A stretch of 64,000 nt of DNA from SG8-32-3 sp964514055 (GTDB lineage Archaea; Thermoproteota; Bathyarchaeia; Bathyarchaeales; Bathycorpusculaceae). Below are positions 52,463-60,021 of this stretch, in pieces. The stretch covers positions 1-64,000 of the forward strand of contig CAZEPB010000002.1 of NCBI GenBank assembly GCA_964514055.1, given 5' to 3'. The notes beneath the pieces are model-generated. The model was not told the DNA's origin and searched no databases. It worked only from the letters and a program-made list of their open reading frames with translations. Each line of letters begins with the position of its first letter. Position 1 is the stretch's first letter. A program made the position numbers and the translations under genes.

Positions 52463-53428
52463 TTAAATGGCTAACATTTCAGCCAGTTTCAGTAAGCGCA
52501 AGTCAAGAGGCTTCTGCGTTTCACACGACTTCTCTAAGTCTACGCTTGAGATTGCGCCATTCTGCAGTCCGACCACCCTGTTTCCCTGCTCTTGACATAA
52601 AAGATCCACGGCTTTTTCAGCAAAAAGACCAGCCAGCAGGCGACTGCGCGCTGTTGGGCTTCCGCCTCGTTGAGCATATCCCAGAATGGATAATCTAACT
52701 TCTGCACCTGTCTGCTTTTGGATTTCCTTGGCAAGCGCTGAGGTATCTCCGATACCTTCAGCAGCGACTATTATCCCCGCCCTTTTTCCTTTACGCTTGT
52801 TTTCTTTCAGCACTTCGATGATTTGGTCCGGTTTGCATTCTTCTTCAGGGACAAGAATAACTTCGGCGCCGACGCTGATTCCCACTTCCAGAGCTATGAA
52901 CCCTCGTTTCCGACCCATGACTTCAACGATGAAGAGGCGTTCATGGGAGAGCGCCGTGTCTCTTATCTTGTCGATTTCTGTTACGGCAGTGTTCACGGCC
53001 GTGTCGAAGCCTATCGTTTCTTTGGTTCCAAAAACGTCATTATCTATTGTGGCTGGAATCCCCACCATCAGGGTGTCGCTTTTCCTGCTCAGGTCCAAGG
53101 CTCCTCTAAATGAGCCGTCACCGCCTATGACAACCAAGCCGTCCACTTTGTTCAGCGCCAAGTTTTCAGCAGCCTTTTCTACGCCTTCCTGCTCCTCGAA
53201 TGCAGGGCATCTTAGAGTATGAAGCATAGTGCCGCCCGACTGGATTATGCCGCCCACTGCTCGAGGAGTCAAAAGCTTCAACTTATGGGAAATCAACCCA
53301 TCCCATCCCCTTAAAAAACCTATGACACCAAGGTTTCGTGAATGGGCAATTCGTGTAACAGCTCGGATGGCAGCGTTCATTCCCGGTGCATCTCCGCCCG
53401 GGGTGACCACACCTATAGTTTTCAACAT
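52463..53428 (-). CDS. pfkA: 6-phosphofructokinase, PfkA family
   Basis: A 321-residue enzyme of the bacterial PfkA type. The N-terminus has PGGDAPGMNAAIRAVTR (residues 10-26), the phosphoryl-donor loop IGGDGSFRGA (101-110) and PATIDNDV (125-132) with catalytic Asp129. Gly105 in GGDGS is the residue usual in ATP-dependent enzymes; pyrophosphate enzymes usually have Asp there, while Ala126 is not diagnostic. PfkA is not common in archaea, which mostly use ADP-dependent or PFK-B kinases. It sits between the proton pump and tRNA-Tyr. Confidence 0.9.
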   Translation of the reverse strand: MLKTIGVVTPGGDAPGMNAAIRAVTRIAHSRNLGVIGFLRGWDGLISHKLKLLTPRAVGGIIQSGGTMLHTLRCPAFEEQEGVEKAAENLALNKVDGLVVIGGDGSFRGALDLSRKSDTLMVGIPATIDNDVFGTKETIGFDTAVNTAVTEIDKIRDTALSHERLFIVEVMGRKRGFIALEVGISVGAEVILVPEEECKPDQIIEVLKENKRKGKRAGIIVAAEGIGDTSALAKEIQKQTGAEVRLSILGYAQRGGSPTARSRLLAGLFAEKAVDLLCQEQGNRVVGLQNGAISSVDLEKSCETQKPLDLRLLKLAEMLAI

Positions 53429-53561
53429 CCAACACTCCTTTGCAAGATTACCTGAACACGTTCACGGAATTAAAACCTATCTAAGCTTCCAAAACACATA
53501 AATCTTTTAGTCGTATCCTATGGTTTTTGTCGGGAGGTAGCTCAGCCTGGCAGAGCTCTCG

Positions 53562-53590
53562 AGCCCGTTGGCAACCCAGCGGACGGAGAC
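53562..53590 (+). other. tRNA-Tyr intron 1, position 30/31
   Basis: 29 bases starting AGCCCG and ending GGAGAC. Its removal is needed to complete the anticodon stem (CTCG plus G). The exact boundaries could shift by a base; a bulge-helix-bulge fold was not drawn in full. Confidence 0.75.
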
Positions 53591-53597
53591 GCTGTAG

Positions 53598-53644
53598 AGG
53601 TCTACCCACGGTGGGCTTCATTCTAGCCTGCACAGGCCACAGAC
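53598..53644 (+). other. tRNA-Tyr intron 2, position 37/38
   Basis: 47 bases between CTGTAG and ACCGAG, at the usual archaeal intron position one base 3' of the anticodon loop purine. It contains a small hairpin GCCT/AGGC near 53626-53637. Confidence 0.8.
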
Positions 53645-53731
53645 ACCGAGCCGTCGCAGGTTCAAATCCTGCTCTCCCGACCACATTAATATCCAAAAAG
53701 CCTGAACCCATGAGTAGTGGTATTGATTTTT

Positions 53732-54265
53732 ATGGAACCTGCAACCCAGAAAAAAATAAAACCTGTCGCATTATTATACGATATACGTAAATCTGTTTCA
53801 GAAATTCTCAACAAGCCTTTTTCAGAGCGTATAGACCACCAAATATTCCAACCAGATAAGAAAACATTAGCCCTTTGGGCAATTAATTGTGCTGAGCACG
53901 TTCTTCCTTATTTTGAGGAGAAATATCCTAATGATAAGCGTCCACGAAAAGCTCTTGAAACACTTAAGAAGTGGACAGATACAGGAATTTTTAAGATGTC
54001 TGTTATACGCAAGGCTTCACTTGATGCACATTCTGCAGCTAAAGATGCGAAAGAGGATTACGCAAGATATGCGGCTCATGCGGCAGGCCAGGCAGTAGCA
54101 ACTGCACATGTTCCTACTCATGCTTTTGGCAGTTCAGTATATGGTATCAGAGCTATCGCAGCATATTCTGGCAACGTAAATGATGGATTAATTAAAGAAC
54201 GCAGTTGGCAGTTACAACGTCTACGAGATATAACAAAACAACTTTCTGCACAAAAAAAGTTGTAG
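53732..54265 (+). CDS. Putative Imm5-like immunity-type protein
   Basis: A 177-residue protein from the ATG at 53732; an earlier ATG at 53717 adds five residues. The sequence LALWAINCAEHVLPYFEEKYP ... DKRPRKALETLKKW ... YARYAAHAAGQAVATAHVPTHAFGSS (quoted in pieces) matches the 'putative immunity protein' family (Imm5-like), helical and small, usually linked to polymorphic toxins. No toxin is nearby, so an orphan immunity gene or another role is possible. It starts about 50 bp after tRNA-Tyr. Confidence 0.72.
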   Translation: MEPATQKKIKPVALLYDIRKSVSEILNKPFSERIDHQIFQPDKKTLALWAINCAEHVLPYFEEKYPNDKRPRKALETLKKWTDTGIFKMSVIRKASLDAHSAAKDAKEDYARYAAHAAGQAVATAHVPTHAFGSSVYGIRAIAAYSGNVNDGLIKERSWQLQRLRDITKQLSAQKKL

Positions 54266-54322
54266 TTATTGTGCAAAACTACTTTTACAATAATAAAATA
54301 ACAACGTGTGTGAAAACTCTAT

Positions 54323-54505
54323 TTAGGGTCTGACGCATTCAGCTTTGGGTCTGTACGGCCGCTTTGCTGTTCGTTTTCGCTTGTGATAGTCGCACTCGTT
54401 AACTCGGGTCAGCAGCCAGCCTTTGTCTTGATACACGCAACCGCAAGGCAACTTGACCGTTTTAGTCGTTGAGCTATTATGTTTTTTAGCCACTTCTTTA
54501 GCCAT
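54323..54505 (-). CDS. Small zinc-binding protein
   Basis: A 60-residue basic protein with KLPCGCVYQDKGWLL and VNECDYHKRK, giving CGC...CxxH as a possible zinc site. Many Lys/Arg residues suggest nucleic-acid binding. The family is not known. It converges with the gene at 53732. Confidence 0.6.
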   Translation of the reverse strand: MAKEVAKKHNSSTTKTVKLPCGCVYQDKGWLLTRVNECDYHKRKRTAKRPYRPKAECVRP

Positions 54506-54611
54506 CCGCGTACATATTCAAGATGGGAAAGTAACTAAATAAGTTGTTGGAGCATGTTACTTGCAGCGTTTTTTCGTGTTGTGTTGATGAGGGAAAATCT
54601 GCGAAAAATCC

Positions 54612-54632
54612 TTTAAATAAGGGAGGGGGTAG
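54612..54632 (+). promoter_or_regulatory. TATA box followed by G-tract motif, copy 2
   Basis: TTTAAATAAGGGAGGGGGTAG. TAAGGGAGGGGGTAG is identical to the block at 5278-5292 before an unrelated gene. It lies about 100 bp before the OsmC gene. Confidence 0.6.
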
Positions 54633-54733
54633 TTTTCTCTCACGCATCAGTTCCACGATGCCATTCCATCCCAGTCAAAGTTCCCGTAAACAATAAATTT
54701 GGCTTACAATGCAATATTTAGGGAGATTGTTTT

Positions 54734-55171
54734 ATGCCTGAAATGAATTTTGAAGGAACCGCCACTTGGAAAGGCGAGACTGAATGCGAGCTGACCGTTA
54801 AAGGCAAGAAAATCGCCACTGTCAGTCCTCCTACATCCTTCGGCGGAAAAGAAGGCTACTGTGTTCCCGAAGAAATTTTCGCGGCTGCTCTTGCCTCATG
54901 CATGAACACGCTGTTCCTGTTGATCGCGAGAAACTCCAGGCTGGGCCTCAAGAAACTTAACACAAAAGCGGTGGTCACGATGAACGTTGAAAGTCTGGAG
55001 AAGCTGATTTTCACGCACATCCACTTCGAAATGAATATCAAACTGGAAACAGATAACGAGCGAGAACGCAAAAAAGCTAACATGGTGTACGAGATGGCGG
55101 AGAAGATTTGTCCGCTTAGGCAGTCATGGGGCGAAGATGTGCCGATAAGCTTCGAACTTAACTTCCAGTGA
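54734..55171 (+). CDS. OsmC/Ohr-family protein
   Basis: A 145-residue protein of the OsmC fold: GKKIATVSPPTSFGGKEGYCVP then PEEIFAAALASCMNTLFLL with the family's second Cys, and a C-terminal LRQSWGEDVPISFEL. OsmC proteins reduce organic peroxides using two cysteines; here only CV in the loop and C in ASCM are candidates, so peroxidase activity is possible but not proven. The promoter carries the G-tract motif shared with other genes. Confidence 0.85.
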   Translation: MPEMNFEGTATWKGETECELTVKGKKIATVSPPTSFGGKEGYCVPEEIFAAALASCMNTLFLLIARNSRLGLKKLNTKAVVTMNVESLEKLIFTHIHFEMNIKLETDNERERKKANMVYEMAEKICPLRQSWGEDVPISFELNFQ

Positions 55172-55508
55172 AAACACAATCCCCTTTTCTATTTTTCCAA
55201 CGCTACTGCGGAAAAAAATTAACGTAAAGGTAACATAGTCATTGACCAGTGCGGCACCATCGCAGTTTCCATACTTGTTGTCGTCGCAGATGCCCTAACC
55301 CTCTTAAATTTAGCGAGCATTCCAAGCATTCCACGGTCAGCCGCAGCAGCCGAAATAGCATACAACCTCATCGTTATGCTTTATCTGTCCCAACCGCGCG
55401 TTAGAATAAAATACAAATGAAACAGTTCACTCTTTATTTCCTTCCTTCCTGAACTATTACGCAAAAACTTAACTAAAACAGAAAGAACTAGTAAAAGAAG
55501 GGAAGACA
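55172..55508. other. Gap containing a membrane-protein fragment
   Basis: About 340 bases between OsmC and the next gene. The only coding-like piece is a start-less frame at 55223-55420 (see entry). GAAGGGAAG at 55498-55506 may be the ribosome-binding site of the gene that follows. Confidence 0.4.
55223..55420 (+). pseudogene. Start-less fragment of a membrane protein
   Basis: A frame open for 65 codons after a TAA, with no ATG, GTG or TTG near its beginning. It reads CGTIAVSILVVVADALTLLNL ... AAAAEIAYNLIVMLYLSQPRV, two hydrophobic helices typical of small archaeal membrane proteins. It may be a remnant of a truncated gene or use an unusual start (ATT at 55241). Confidence 0.4.
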
Positions 55509-56051
55509 CTGAAATTCAAATATGTTGCTTCAATCTTGCTTGTATTCGGAACAATTTTGACGGTTGTATCTTATATGAACCTGTACTCATTAAATGAAGG
55601 TGACCTTTTCGACTCTTCGAGTGCAAACCCGCTTGTAATACCTGCCCATTCTTCCAACGAACGCAGTTTCTACATTAGCATAGGCATTGACCAGAAAAAA
55701 GTGGATGTTCACGTTGATAATGTGGCAGGGGAGGGTTGGATAAATCATCCTTTTGAAATGTCTTTGCTGAACGGAAAAGGAGAGTCTTTTACAGTTACAG
55801 AAGAAGCTCCTCCTAGTGGGGGTAAACATTCCTTTGATATCCCAAACTCATGGAACAGTTTAGGTGGCGTTCGAATAAATAATCCTGAAGATTATTCCGT
55901 TGCAGTCAATGTTGAGTTCATTATTTATAGTCAAATCCGCAATCCCTTTTGGCTTAGTGCAATGATTCTAGGGCTGCTAATTGTCGCAAGTGGATTAGTG
56001 TTTGCATGGATAAGCATTAAAAGAGTCAGAGCTAAGCAAGCTATCCCTTGA
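55509..56051 (+). CDS. Exported membrane protein, possible CTG start
   Basis: A 180-residue protein if translated from CTG at 55509, which follows GAAGGGAAGACA and gives an N-terminus KFKYVASILLVFGTILTV, a normal signal anchor. The first usual start (TTG at 55536) would cut this helix. A beta-rich extracytoplasmic domain (about 35-145) and a C-terminal helix (about 148-170) ending KRVRAKQ follow. No family is recognised. Confidence 0.55.
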   Translation: MKFKYVASILLVFGTILTVVSYMNLYSLNEGDLFDSSSANPLVIPAHSSNERSFYISIGIDQKKVDVHVDNVAGEGWINHPFEMSLLNGKGESFTVTEEAPPSGGKHSFDIPNSWNSLGGVRINNPEDYSVAVNVEFIIYSQIRNPFWLSAMILGLLIVASGLVFAWISIKRVRAKQAIP

Positions 56052-56098
56052 AATTGGAATAGAGAGAGACAGAGGTTGATATGCAAAAAAGTTCACTC

Positions 56099-56126
56099 TT
56101 TATATAAGGGGGCTATAGACTTTTCC
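56099..56126 (+). promoter_or_regulatory. TATA box with GGGGGCTATAG block, copy 3
   Basis: TTTATATAAGGGGGCTATAG followed by ACTTTTCC. The minus-strand copy at 59266-59294 agrees at nearly every base over about 30 bases, with one base inserted. It lies about 110 bp before the LSm gene, which also has a second TATA box closer in. Confidence 0.65.
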
Positions 56127-56194
56127 AAGCGTTAGAGAACATGCAACTGCCGAAAACAACGTCTGCTGCGTTCTCAGTTCGTATTTCATAAAAC

Positions 56195-56203
56195 TTTTAT
56201 ATG
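56195..56203 (+). promoter_or_regulatory. Second TATA box before the LSm gene
   Basis: TTTTATATG lies about 35 bp before the ATG at 56235, so this promoter would yield a nearly leaderless LSm message. It is in tandem with the G-tract promoter at 56099. Confidence 0.5.
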
Positions 56204-56234
56204 TGATGGGTTTTGCATATGCATATATCAACTA

Positions 56235-56492
56235 ATGGAACACGGTGCTGTAATGGAACCAAGTAAAAAACCGTTGAACGTCCTTGTCAAACAATTACAC
56301 GGAAACATCGAAGTCGTTCTCAAAAATGGCTGTGAATACAAGGGAAAAATGATAAAGTGTGACGGACACATGAACATACTTCTTGAAGGAGCAACTGAAT
56401 GCAGACAGGAGCAGCTGCTTACAAACTACGGTAACGTTCTGCTCCGAGGAAACAACATTCTCTACATAATATTAGACGCAACTAAACCCTAA
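56235..56492 (+). CDS. LSm (Sm-like) RNA-binding protein
   Basis: An 85-residue Sm fold. Sm1: VLVKQLHGNIEVVLKNGCEYKG; Sm2: YGNVLLRGNNILYI, the archaeal form of the 'RG' box. It forms a heptameric RNA-binding ring. A second in-frame ATG at 56253 follows a GGTG box and is as good a start as 56235 (nearly leaderless). It may take part in RNA handling and small RNA function. Confidence 0.93.
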   Translation: MEHGAVMEPSKKPLNVLVKQLHGNIEVVLKNGCEYKGKMIKCDGHMNILLEGATECRQEQLLTNYGNVLLRGNNILYIILDATKP

Positions 56493-56657
56493 ACGCAACC
56501 GCTCTGTGCTTATTCCAATCACGTAATCACAAGTTTCTAACCGTATTTTTTCACTTTTTTGCTTTCTCAAAAGCTCTTCAGGGAAGTTTTTTATTTATGT
56601 CTCTATACTATAGAGGAATAGATACGGGAGAAGGACCAACTGAGAACATTTGAGCAT

Positions 56658-57161
56658 ATGCTGAAACAGCTATACGAAAGATGCTGTATAATTGCAAAAC
56701 GTAGAAAAGGAGTCACCCTCATACTGGCGATAATCGCAGTGATATTTTTGTCTGGAATAATATCTGGATTCGTTATTGTTAACGTTAGGTCACTTTATCA
56801 GACAAGTAACACTATCTCCAGCGTTGGAACTTTGAAGGCAATTGGCATCGAAGTGTATGAGAATCAAGAGTTAACGGATGAAGCGACCACGATCAAGTGG
56901 GGAACATTAAAACCAGGCACCTCAAAAACCTACACGATCTACGTCAGCAATGAGGGAAACTTGCCTCTGACTTTGAGCCTGTCCACAGCTAACTGGAATC
57001 CATCATCTGCTTCTAACTACTTGACTTTAACTTGGAACTATAATGGTCAGACAATTAACGTAGATGACTTTATTCAGGTGACCTTAACTTTGACCGTTAG
57101 CTCCAGCATCACGGGAATAAACAGCTTCAACTTTGACATAACCGTAGTAGGAAGCGCATAA
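56658..57161 (+). CDS. Membrane-anchored secreted beta-domain protein
   Basis: A 167-residue protein: a basic start with two Cys (ERCCIIAKRRKG), a membrane segment at about 18-40 (TLILAIIAVIFLSGIISGFVI) and an extracytoplasmic beta-sandwich at about 55-165 (IKWGTLKPGTSKTYTIYVSN, LTLSLSTANW), like CARDB or pilin-type domains. A type IV pilin-like role is possible because the segment follows KRRKG, but a prepilin cleavage site is not clear. Confidence 0.6.
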   Translation: MLKQLYERCCIIAKRRKGVTLILAIIAVIFLSGIISGFVIVNVRSLYQTSNTISSVGTLKAIGIEVYENQELTDEATTIKWGTLKPGTSKTYTIYVSNEGNLPLTLSLSTANWNPSSASNYLTLTWNYNGQTINVDDFIQVTLTLTVSSSITGINSFNFDITVVGSA

Positions 57162-57261
57162 CAAGCAGCGAACAAAAGATAAGCATTACAAATCACCTCA
57201 CACCGTTTTCCTAAAATTTTTATTTACCAATAGCACATAGCCCCTTAATGGAGAGTTCCAA

Positions 57262-57726
57262 ATGAGCGACAAAGAACTACGGGTGTCAAAAATCAAAGAC
57301 GGCACTGTTATTGACCACATAAGTGGCGGATACGCCTTAGACGTTGTTAAAATTTTGGGGATAACAGGACGCGAAAAGAGAGTGATGACCATTGCCATGA
57401 ACGTTCCGAGTAAACGCTTCAAAGTGAAGGATATTGTGAAAATCGAGGGACGTGCACTTAACGCGCAGGAGGTTAACCGGATTGCCTTGGTGGCACCTCA
57501 TGCTTCTATCAACATTATCCGTGATTATAAGGTGGTGGAAAAGTTGGAGGTCAAGTTGCCGAAGGTGATTGAAGCCATTATTAAGTGTGCGAATCCTGCG
57601 TGCATAAGCAACAGTAATGAGCCTGCAGCTGTTAGGTTTTACGTCGAGAGTGAAGAACCCCTGTTGTTGAAGTGTCATTATTGCGGTTATATTTTGGAGA
57701 AGGCTGATGTTTTGCAGCAGTTTTAG
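57262..57726 (+). CDS. pyrI: Aspartate carbamoyltransferase regulatory subunit
   Basis: A 154-residue PyrI. The N-terminal nucleotide-effector domain reads VSKIKDGTVIDHISGGYALDV and NVPSKRFKVKDIVKIEGR, and the C-terminal zinc domain has CANPACISNSNEP and LKCHYCGYIL (four Cys). It binds the catalytic subunit PyrB and makes the enzyme sensitive to nucleotides. In this window PyrB lies 6 kb away on the other strand, so the two genes are not one operon here. Confidence 0.95.
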   Translation: MSDKELRVSKIKDGTVIDHISGGYALDVVKILGITGREKRVMTIAMNVPSKRFKVKDIVKIEGRALNAQEVNRIALVAPHASINIIRDYKVVEKLEVKLPKVIEAIIKCANPACISNSNEPAAVRFYVESEEPLLLKCHYCGYILEKADVLQQF

Positions 57727-57851
57727 TGTTGTTCTTGTTCGGATTGTATAGTAAAGTTTATATCTTAATACGTCATATTCTCAGTTCAGAAATATGTCTG
57801 GAAAAAGACCTATTGTATGCGTGTAGAACACAGAAACAAAAAGTGAAAAAC

Positions 57852-58172
57852 ATGAATAACACACTAACAATCATTCTACCCGCAATCTGGGCGTCTTTCG
57901 CATGTTGCCTCCTATGGTTCGTAACGTCAGCGAAACGCAACGTATCCATCACCTTTGACGACGCAAAAGCGTTATGGCACATCCACAAGAAAACCACCAG
58001 CTGCTCCAGCCACAAATGGAACCCCATTTCACGCAAAGGCGGAAAAATCTCTGGCTTCCAATGCGCATGCGGATACAGATACACACAGAAAAGACCGCTG
58101 ATATGCAGCAGCCCAAAAAACGGCAACCACGACCATAGACGCCAAACAGGCTTTCCAGTTTCATCCTACTAA
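57852..58172 (+). CDS. Small membrane protein with Cys/His-rich tail
   Basis: A 106-residue protein from the ATG at 57852 (the frame is open further back but without motif). One membrane helix (about 5-27) is followed by WHIHKKTTSCSSHKWNP and FQCACGYRYTQKRP, which offer Cys and His for a metal site. The function is unknown. It is tail to tail with the YkgJ gene. Confidence 0.6.
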   Translation: MNNTLTIILPAIWASFACCLLWFVTSAKRNVSITFDDAKALWHIHKKTTSCSSHKWNPISRKGGKISGFQCACGYRYTQKRPLICSSPKNGNHDHRRQTGFPVSSY

Positions 58173-58173
58173 A

Positions 58174-58638
58174 TCAGTTATCTCTATTTGAAACTGCTGA
58201 CAGCCTAAATTTAGCGCGTGCAAGTCGGAACATTTTTCTAAAATAGTCCTTGTTCAGCAGTCTACCCTTGTTTATGCCTGGACACTCTTCGGTGTAAAGA
58301 AACACGGGGTTTCCTCTGTTCGAAACTTTGAGTTCAAATGGATAAAACCTGCAGATTAGTGGTCTTAAAGGGTAAACGGTGCAGTGGGCGTTTTCTAAAA
58401 AGACGCATTTTCCGTTTTCTCTTTTTTTCATCTCGTAAATGTAAGGCGCTTTGCCTTTGATTTTTACCGCGAACTTGAAGATTGGCTGCATGGTTGTCTT
58501 GGCGATTTGTTCAGCTTCTGCTCTCAAAAGGAGAATGTGCCTAGTTTTTTCTTGGGTGTCGCCGCAACAGGTTCCACATTTTATACAGCGAAAACGCACT
58601 GCAGTAGGGTAGTTAAAGTTCACTTTTGTTCTCAACAA
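58174..58638 (-). CDS. YkgJ-family cysteine cluster protein
   Basis: A 154-residue protein with the YkgJ pattern: FRCIKCGTCCG near residue 17, KCVFLENAHCTVYPLRPLICRFYPF in the middle (Cys-Cys-Cys spacing; quoted in full it exceeds no gene-specific claim) and EECPGIN. These cysteines are thought to bind a metal cluster. The biochemical role is not established. It is probably monocistronic. Confidence 0.9.
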   Translation of the reverse strand: MLRTKVNFNYPTAVRFRCIKCGTCCGDTQEKTRHILLLRAEAEQIAKTTMQPIFKFAVKIKGKAPYIYEMKKRENGKCVFLENAHCTVYPLRPLICRFYPFELKVSNRGNPVFLYTEECPGINKGRLLNKDYFRKMFRLARAKFRLSAVSNRDN

Positions 58639-58781
58639 AATCTATTGCTAAACTGCCATAAAAACTTGAACTGACGCAGTGTGGCATAAACTCTGTGCCA
58701 GCCCTTAGACTATTTCAAAATTCGGAATAACGTGTTATTAGAGCGCAGTCTTTCTTGAAGGAATGGGAGAAGACGATTAAC

Positions 58782-58883
58782 ATGAAGTGTCCAGTGTGCA
58801 GCGGCAAGTTAGATATTGATTTGAAGCTGAAGATGGCTCAGTGCCACACTTGTGGTTGGAGTAGACTTTTCCGCAAAAAATAG
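58782..58883 (+). CDS. Tiny zinc-ribbon protein
   Basis: A 33-residue frame, ATG at 58782, reading MKCPVCSGKLDI ... QCHTCGWSRLFRKK. CxxC...CxxC gives a complete zinc ribbon within 26 residues. Purine-rich sequence (GGGAGAAGACG) precedes the start. Tiny zinc ribbons of this type are frequent in archaea and may bind RNA or proteins. Confidence 0.72.
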   Translation: MKCPVCSGKLDIDLKLKMAQCHTCGWSRLFRKK

Positions 58884-58909
58884 TTACTCTTTAAGAACAT
58901 AATGTGCAG

Positions 58910-59218
58910 TTACTTGCTCCTGTGTCCTTCGCCATACTGATAGGGTCTACTGCGGTTCTTGTCTAACTTTTTCTCAAATGCACTGTCCATATTCACGGTG
59001 GGACACGCCAAGCGGCTTGCATCTAAAAGGTAAAAAATCACGTCAATAAGCTCTTCAGCTATTTTCTCTTCAGGTTCGCCTTTTTTCCAAGCGTCACTCG
59101 CTTCGCCCAACTCGATGAAGGCAAAAAGGAGTTTTTTAGGAACATCCTCACGGTTGTTGTAGAAACCTTTCTCTATAACGAGAGCTTCAATTTCCCTCTT
59201 CATCTCTTCCAAGTGCAT
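58910..59218 (-). CDS. MazG-like nucleotide pyrophosphohydrolase
   Basis: A 102-residue helical protein with FAFIELGEASDAWKKG and EEKIAEELIDVIFYLLDA, the ExxE...ExxD metal-binding pattern of the MazG/dUTPase-like helical superfamily. It probably hydrolyses unwanted nucleotides (house cleaning). The promoter is the G-tract copy at 59266-59294. Confidence 0.88.
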   Translation of the reverse strand: MHLEEMKREIEALVIEKGFYNNREDVPKKLLFAFIELGEASDAWKKGEPEEKIAEELIDVIFYLLDASRLACPTVNMDSAFEKKLDKNRSRPYQYGEGHRSK

Positions 59219-59265
59219 TTCACTTTAAGCTCCTTACGTCTGGTCTTCTGTTGACTGTTATGCGT

Positions 59266-59294
59266 GGAAAAGACTATAGCCCCCTGTATATAAA
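59266..59294 (-). promoter_or_regulatory. TATA box with GGGGGCTATAG block, copy 4
   Basis: On the minus strand TTTATATACAGGGGGCTATAG followed by TCTTTTCC, almost the same as the block at 56099-56126. It lies about 50 bp before the MazG start. Confidence 0.65.
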
Positions 59295-59325
59295 GGCTGA
59301 AATGTTGAGGGTCAGTGTTAGTTTT

Positions 59326-60021
59326 TTATTTTTGTGCCACTATCATAGCGTGTGCTTTGTCGTAGGGTTCTAAGCGTATGATTTCTTTGACTTTGAAGCC
59401 GCGTTTCCTGAGGACTTTGGCTTCTTGCTTGTAAACTGCGGCTGGGTCTTTGGTCACGTCGATGCTTTGCGCTTTCACAGCCAGCATGACCCAACCTGAT
59501 GGCTTAAGGAGGACATCGGCGTTGTCCGCTAAGACTTTGGCTTGTTCAGGCTGAGCTATGTCACAGTAGATGCAATCCACTTTTCTAGGGATGAACAGGG
59601 CGTATTTTTCTGGAAATCGTGCATCCTCAAGAAACGGCGACATGTTAGACCTGTACGCCGCCACGTTGTTGACTAAATCCCGGATTGATCTTGAGGCGAA
59701 TTCGACGCAGTAAACGTGGCCTTTTTCGCCGACGATATCTGAAACGTGGCTCGGCGTGGTTCCAGACGCAGCACCCAAGTAAAGAACCTGATAGCCTGGC
59801 GCTATGGGCACTGTCTTCACGCCTTTAATGATGGAGGCTGCCAGCTTGCTCCTGAAAGCATCCCAAACACGGTATTCAACCTTCTTAAAACGAATGAGCC
59901 TCTCGCCGTAAACCGTTCTGCCTGGCGCCAAGTTTCGTGTGGCTAACCTCTGCGCACCGTCTTCCAATGTGACTTGGTAGATTTCCGCGAACTGTGGGTG
60001 AGGCTTAACCTTTGCGTGCAC
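59326..60021 (-). CDS. flpA: Fibrillarin, rRNA/tRNA 2'-O-methyltransferase
   Basis: A 231-residue archaeal fibrillarin when started at the GTG at 60021 (HAKVKPHPQF is the normal N-terminus; the frame opens further upstream inside Nop5 but codes a spurious basic extension). The SAM-binding core reads VLYLGAASGTTPSHVSD, then VYCVEFASRS, VDCIYCDIAQPEQ and VMLAVKAQSIDVT. Guided by box C/D sRNAs it methylates rRNA and tRNA with Nop5 and L7Ae. The start overlaps the Nop5 end by 17 bases. Confidence 0.95.
   Translation of the reverse strand: MHAKVKPHPQFAEIYQVTLEDGAQRLATRNLAPGRTVYGERLIRFKKVEYRVWDAFRSKLAASIIKGVKTVPIAPGYQVLYLGAASGTTPSHVSDIVGEKGHVYCVEFASRSIRDLVNNVAAYRSNMSPFLEDARFPEKYALFIPRKVDCIYCDIAQPEQAKVLADNADVLLKPSGWVMLAVKAQSIDVTKDPAAVYKQEAKVLRKRGFKVKEIIRLEPYDKAHAMIVAQK

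Larger units (their letters stand above)
53531..53683 (+). tRNA. tRNA-Tyr (GTA) with two introns and encoded CCA
   Basis: A precursor of 153 bases that folds after removing two introns (29 and 47 bases) to a 77-base tRNA. Exons: acceptor CGGGAGG with TCTCCCG (C1-G72 and A73 are the tyrosine identity set), D-stem GCTC/GAGC, anticodon stem CTCGG/CCGAG that forms only after splicing, loop CTGTAG+A with anticodon GTA at 53594-53596, T-arm GCAGG/CCTGC, and an encoded CCA. Intron 1 falls at position 30/31 (non-canonical), intron 2 at 37/38 (canonical). Confidence 0.9.

Noticed and set aside
14031..54652. 14-base identity TCACGCATCAGTTC at about 14031 and 54639
   Set aside because: Several chance 14-base matches are expected in a window this long.
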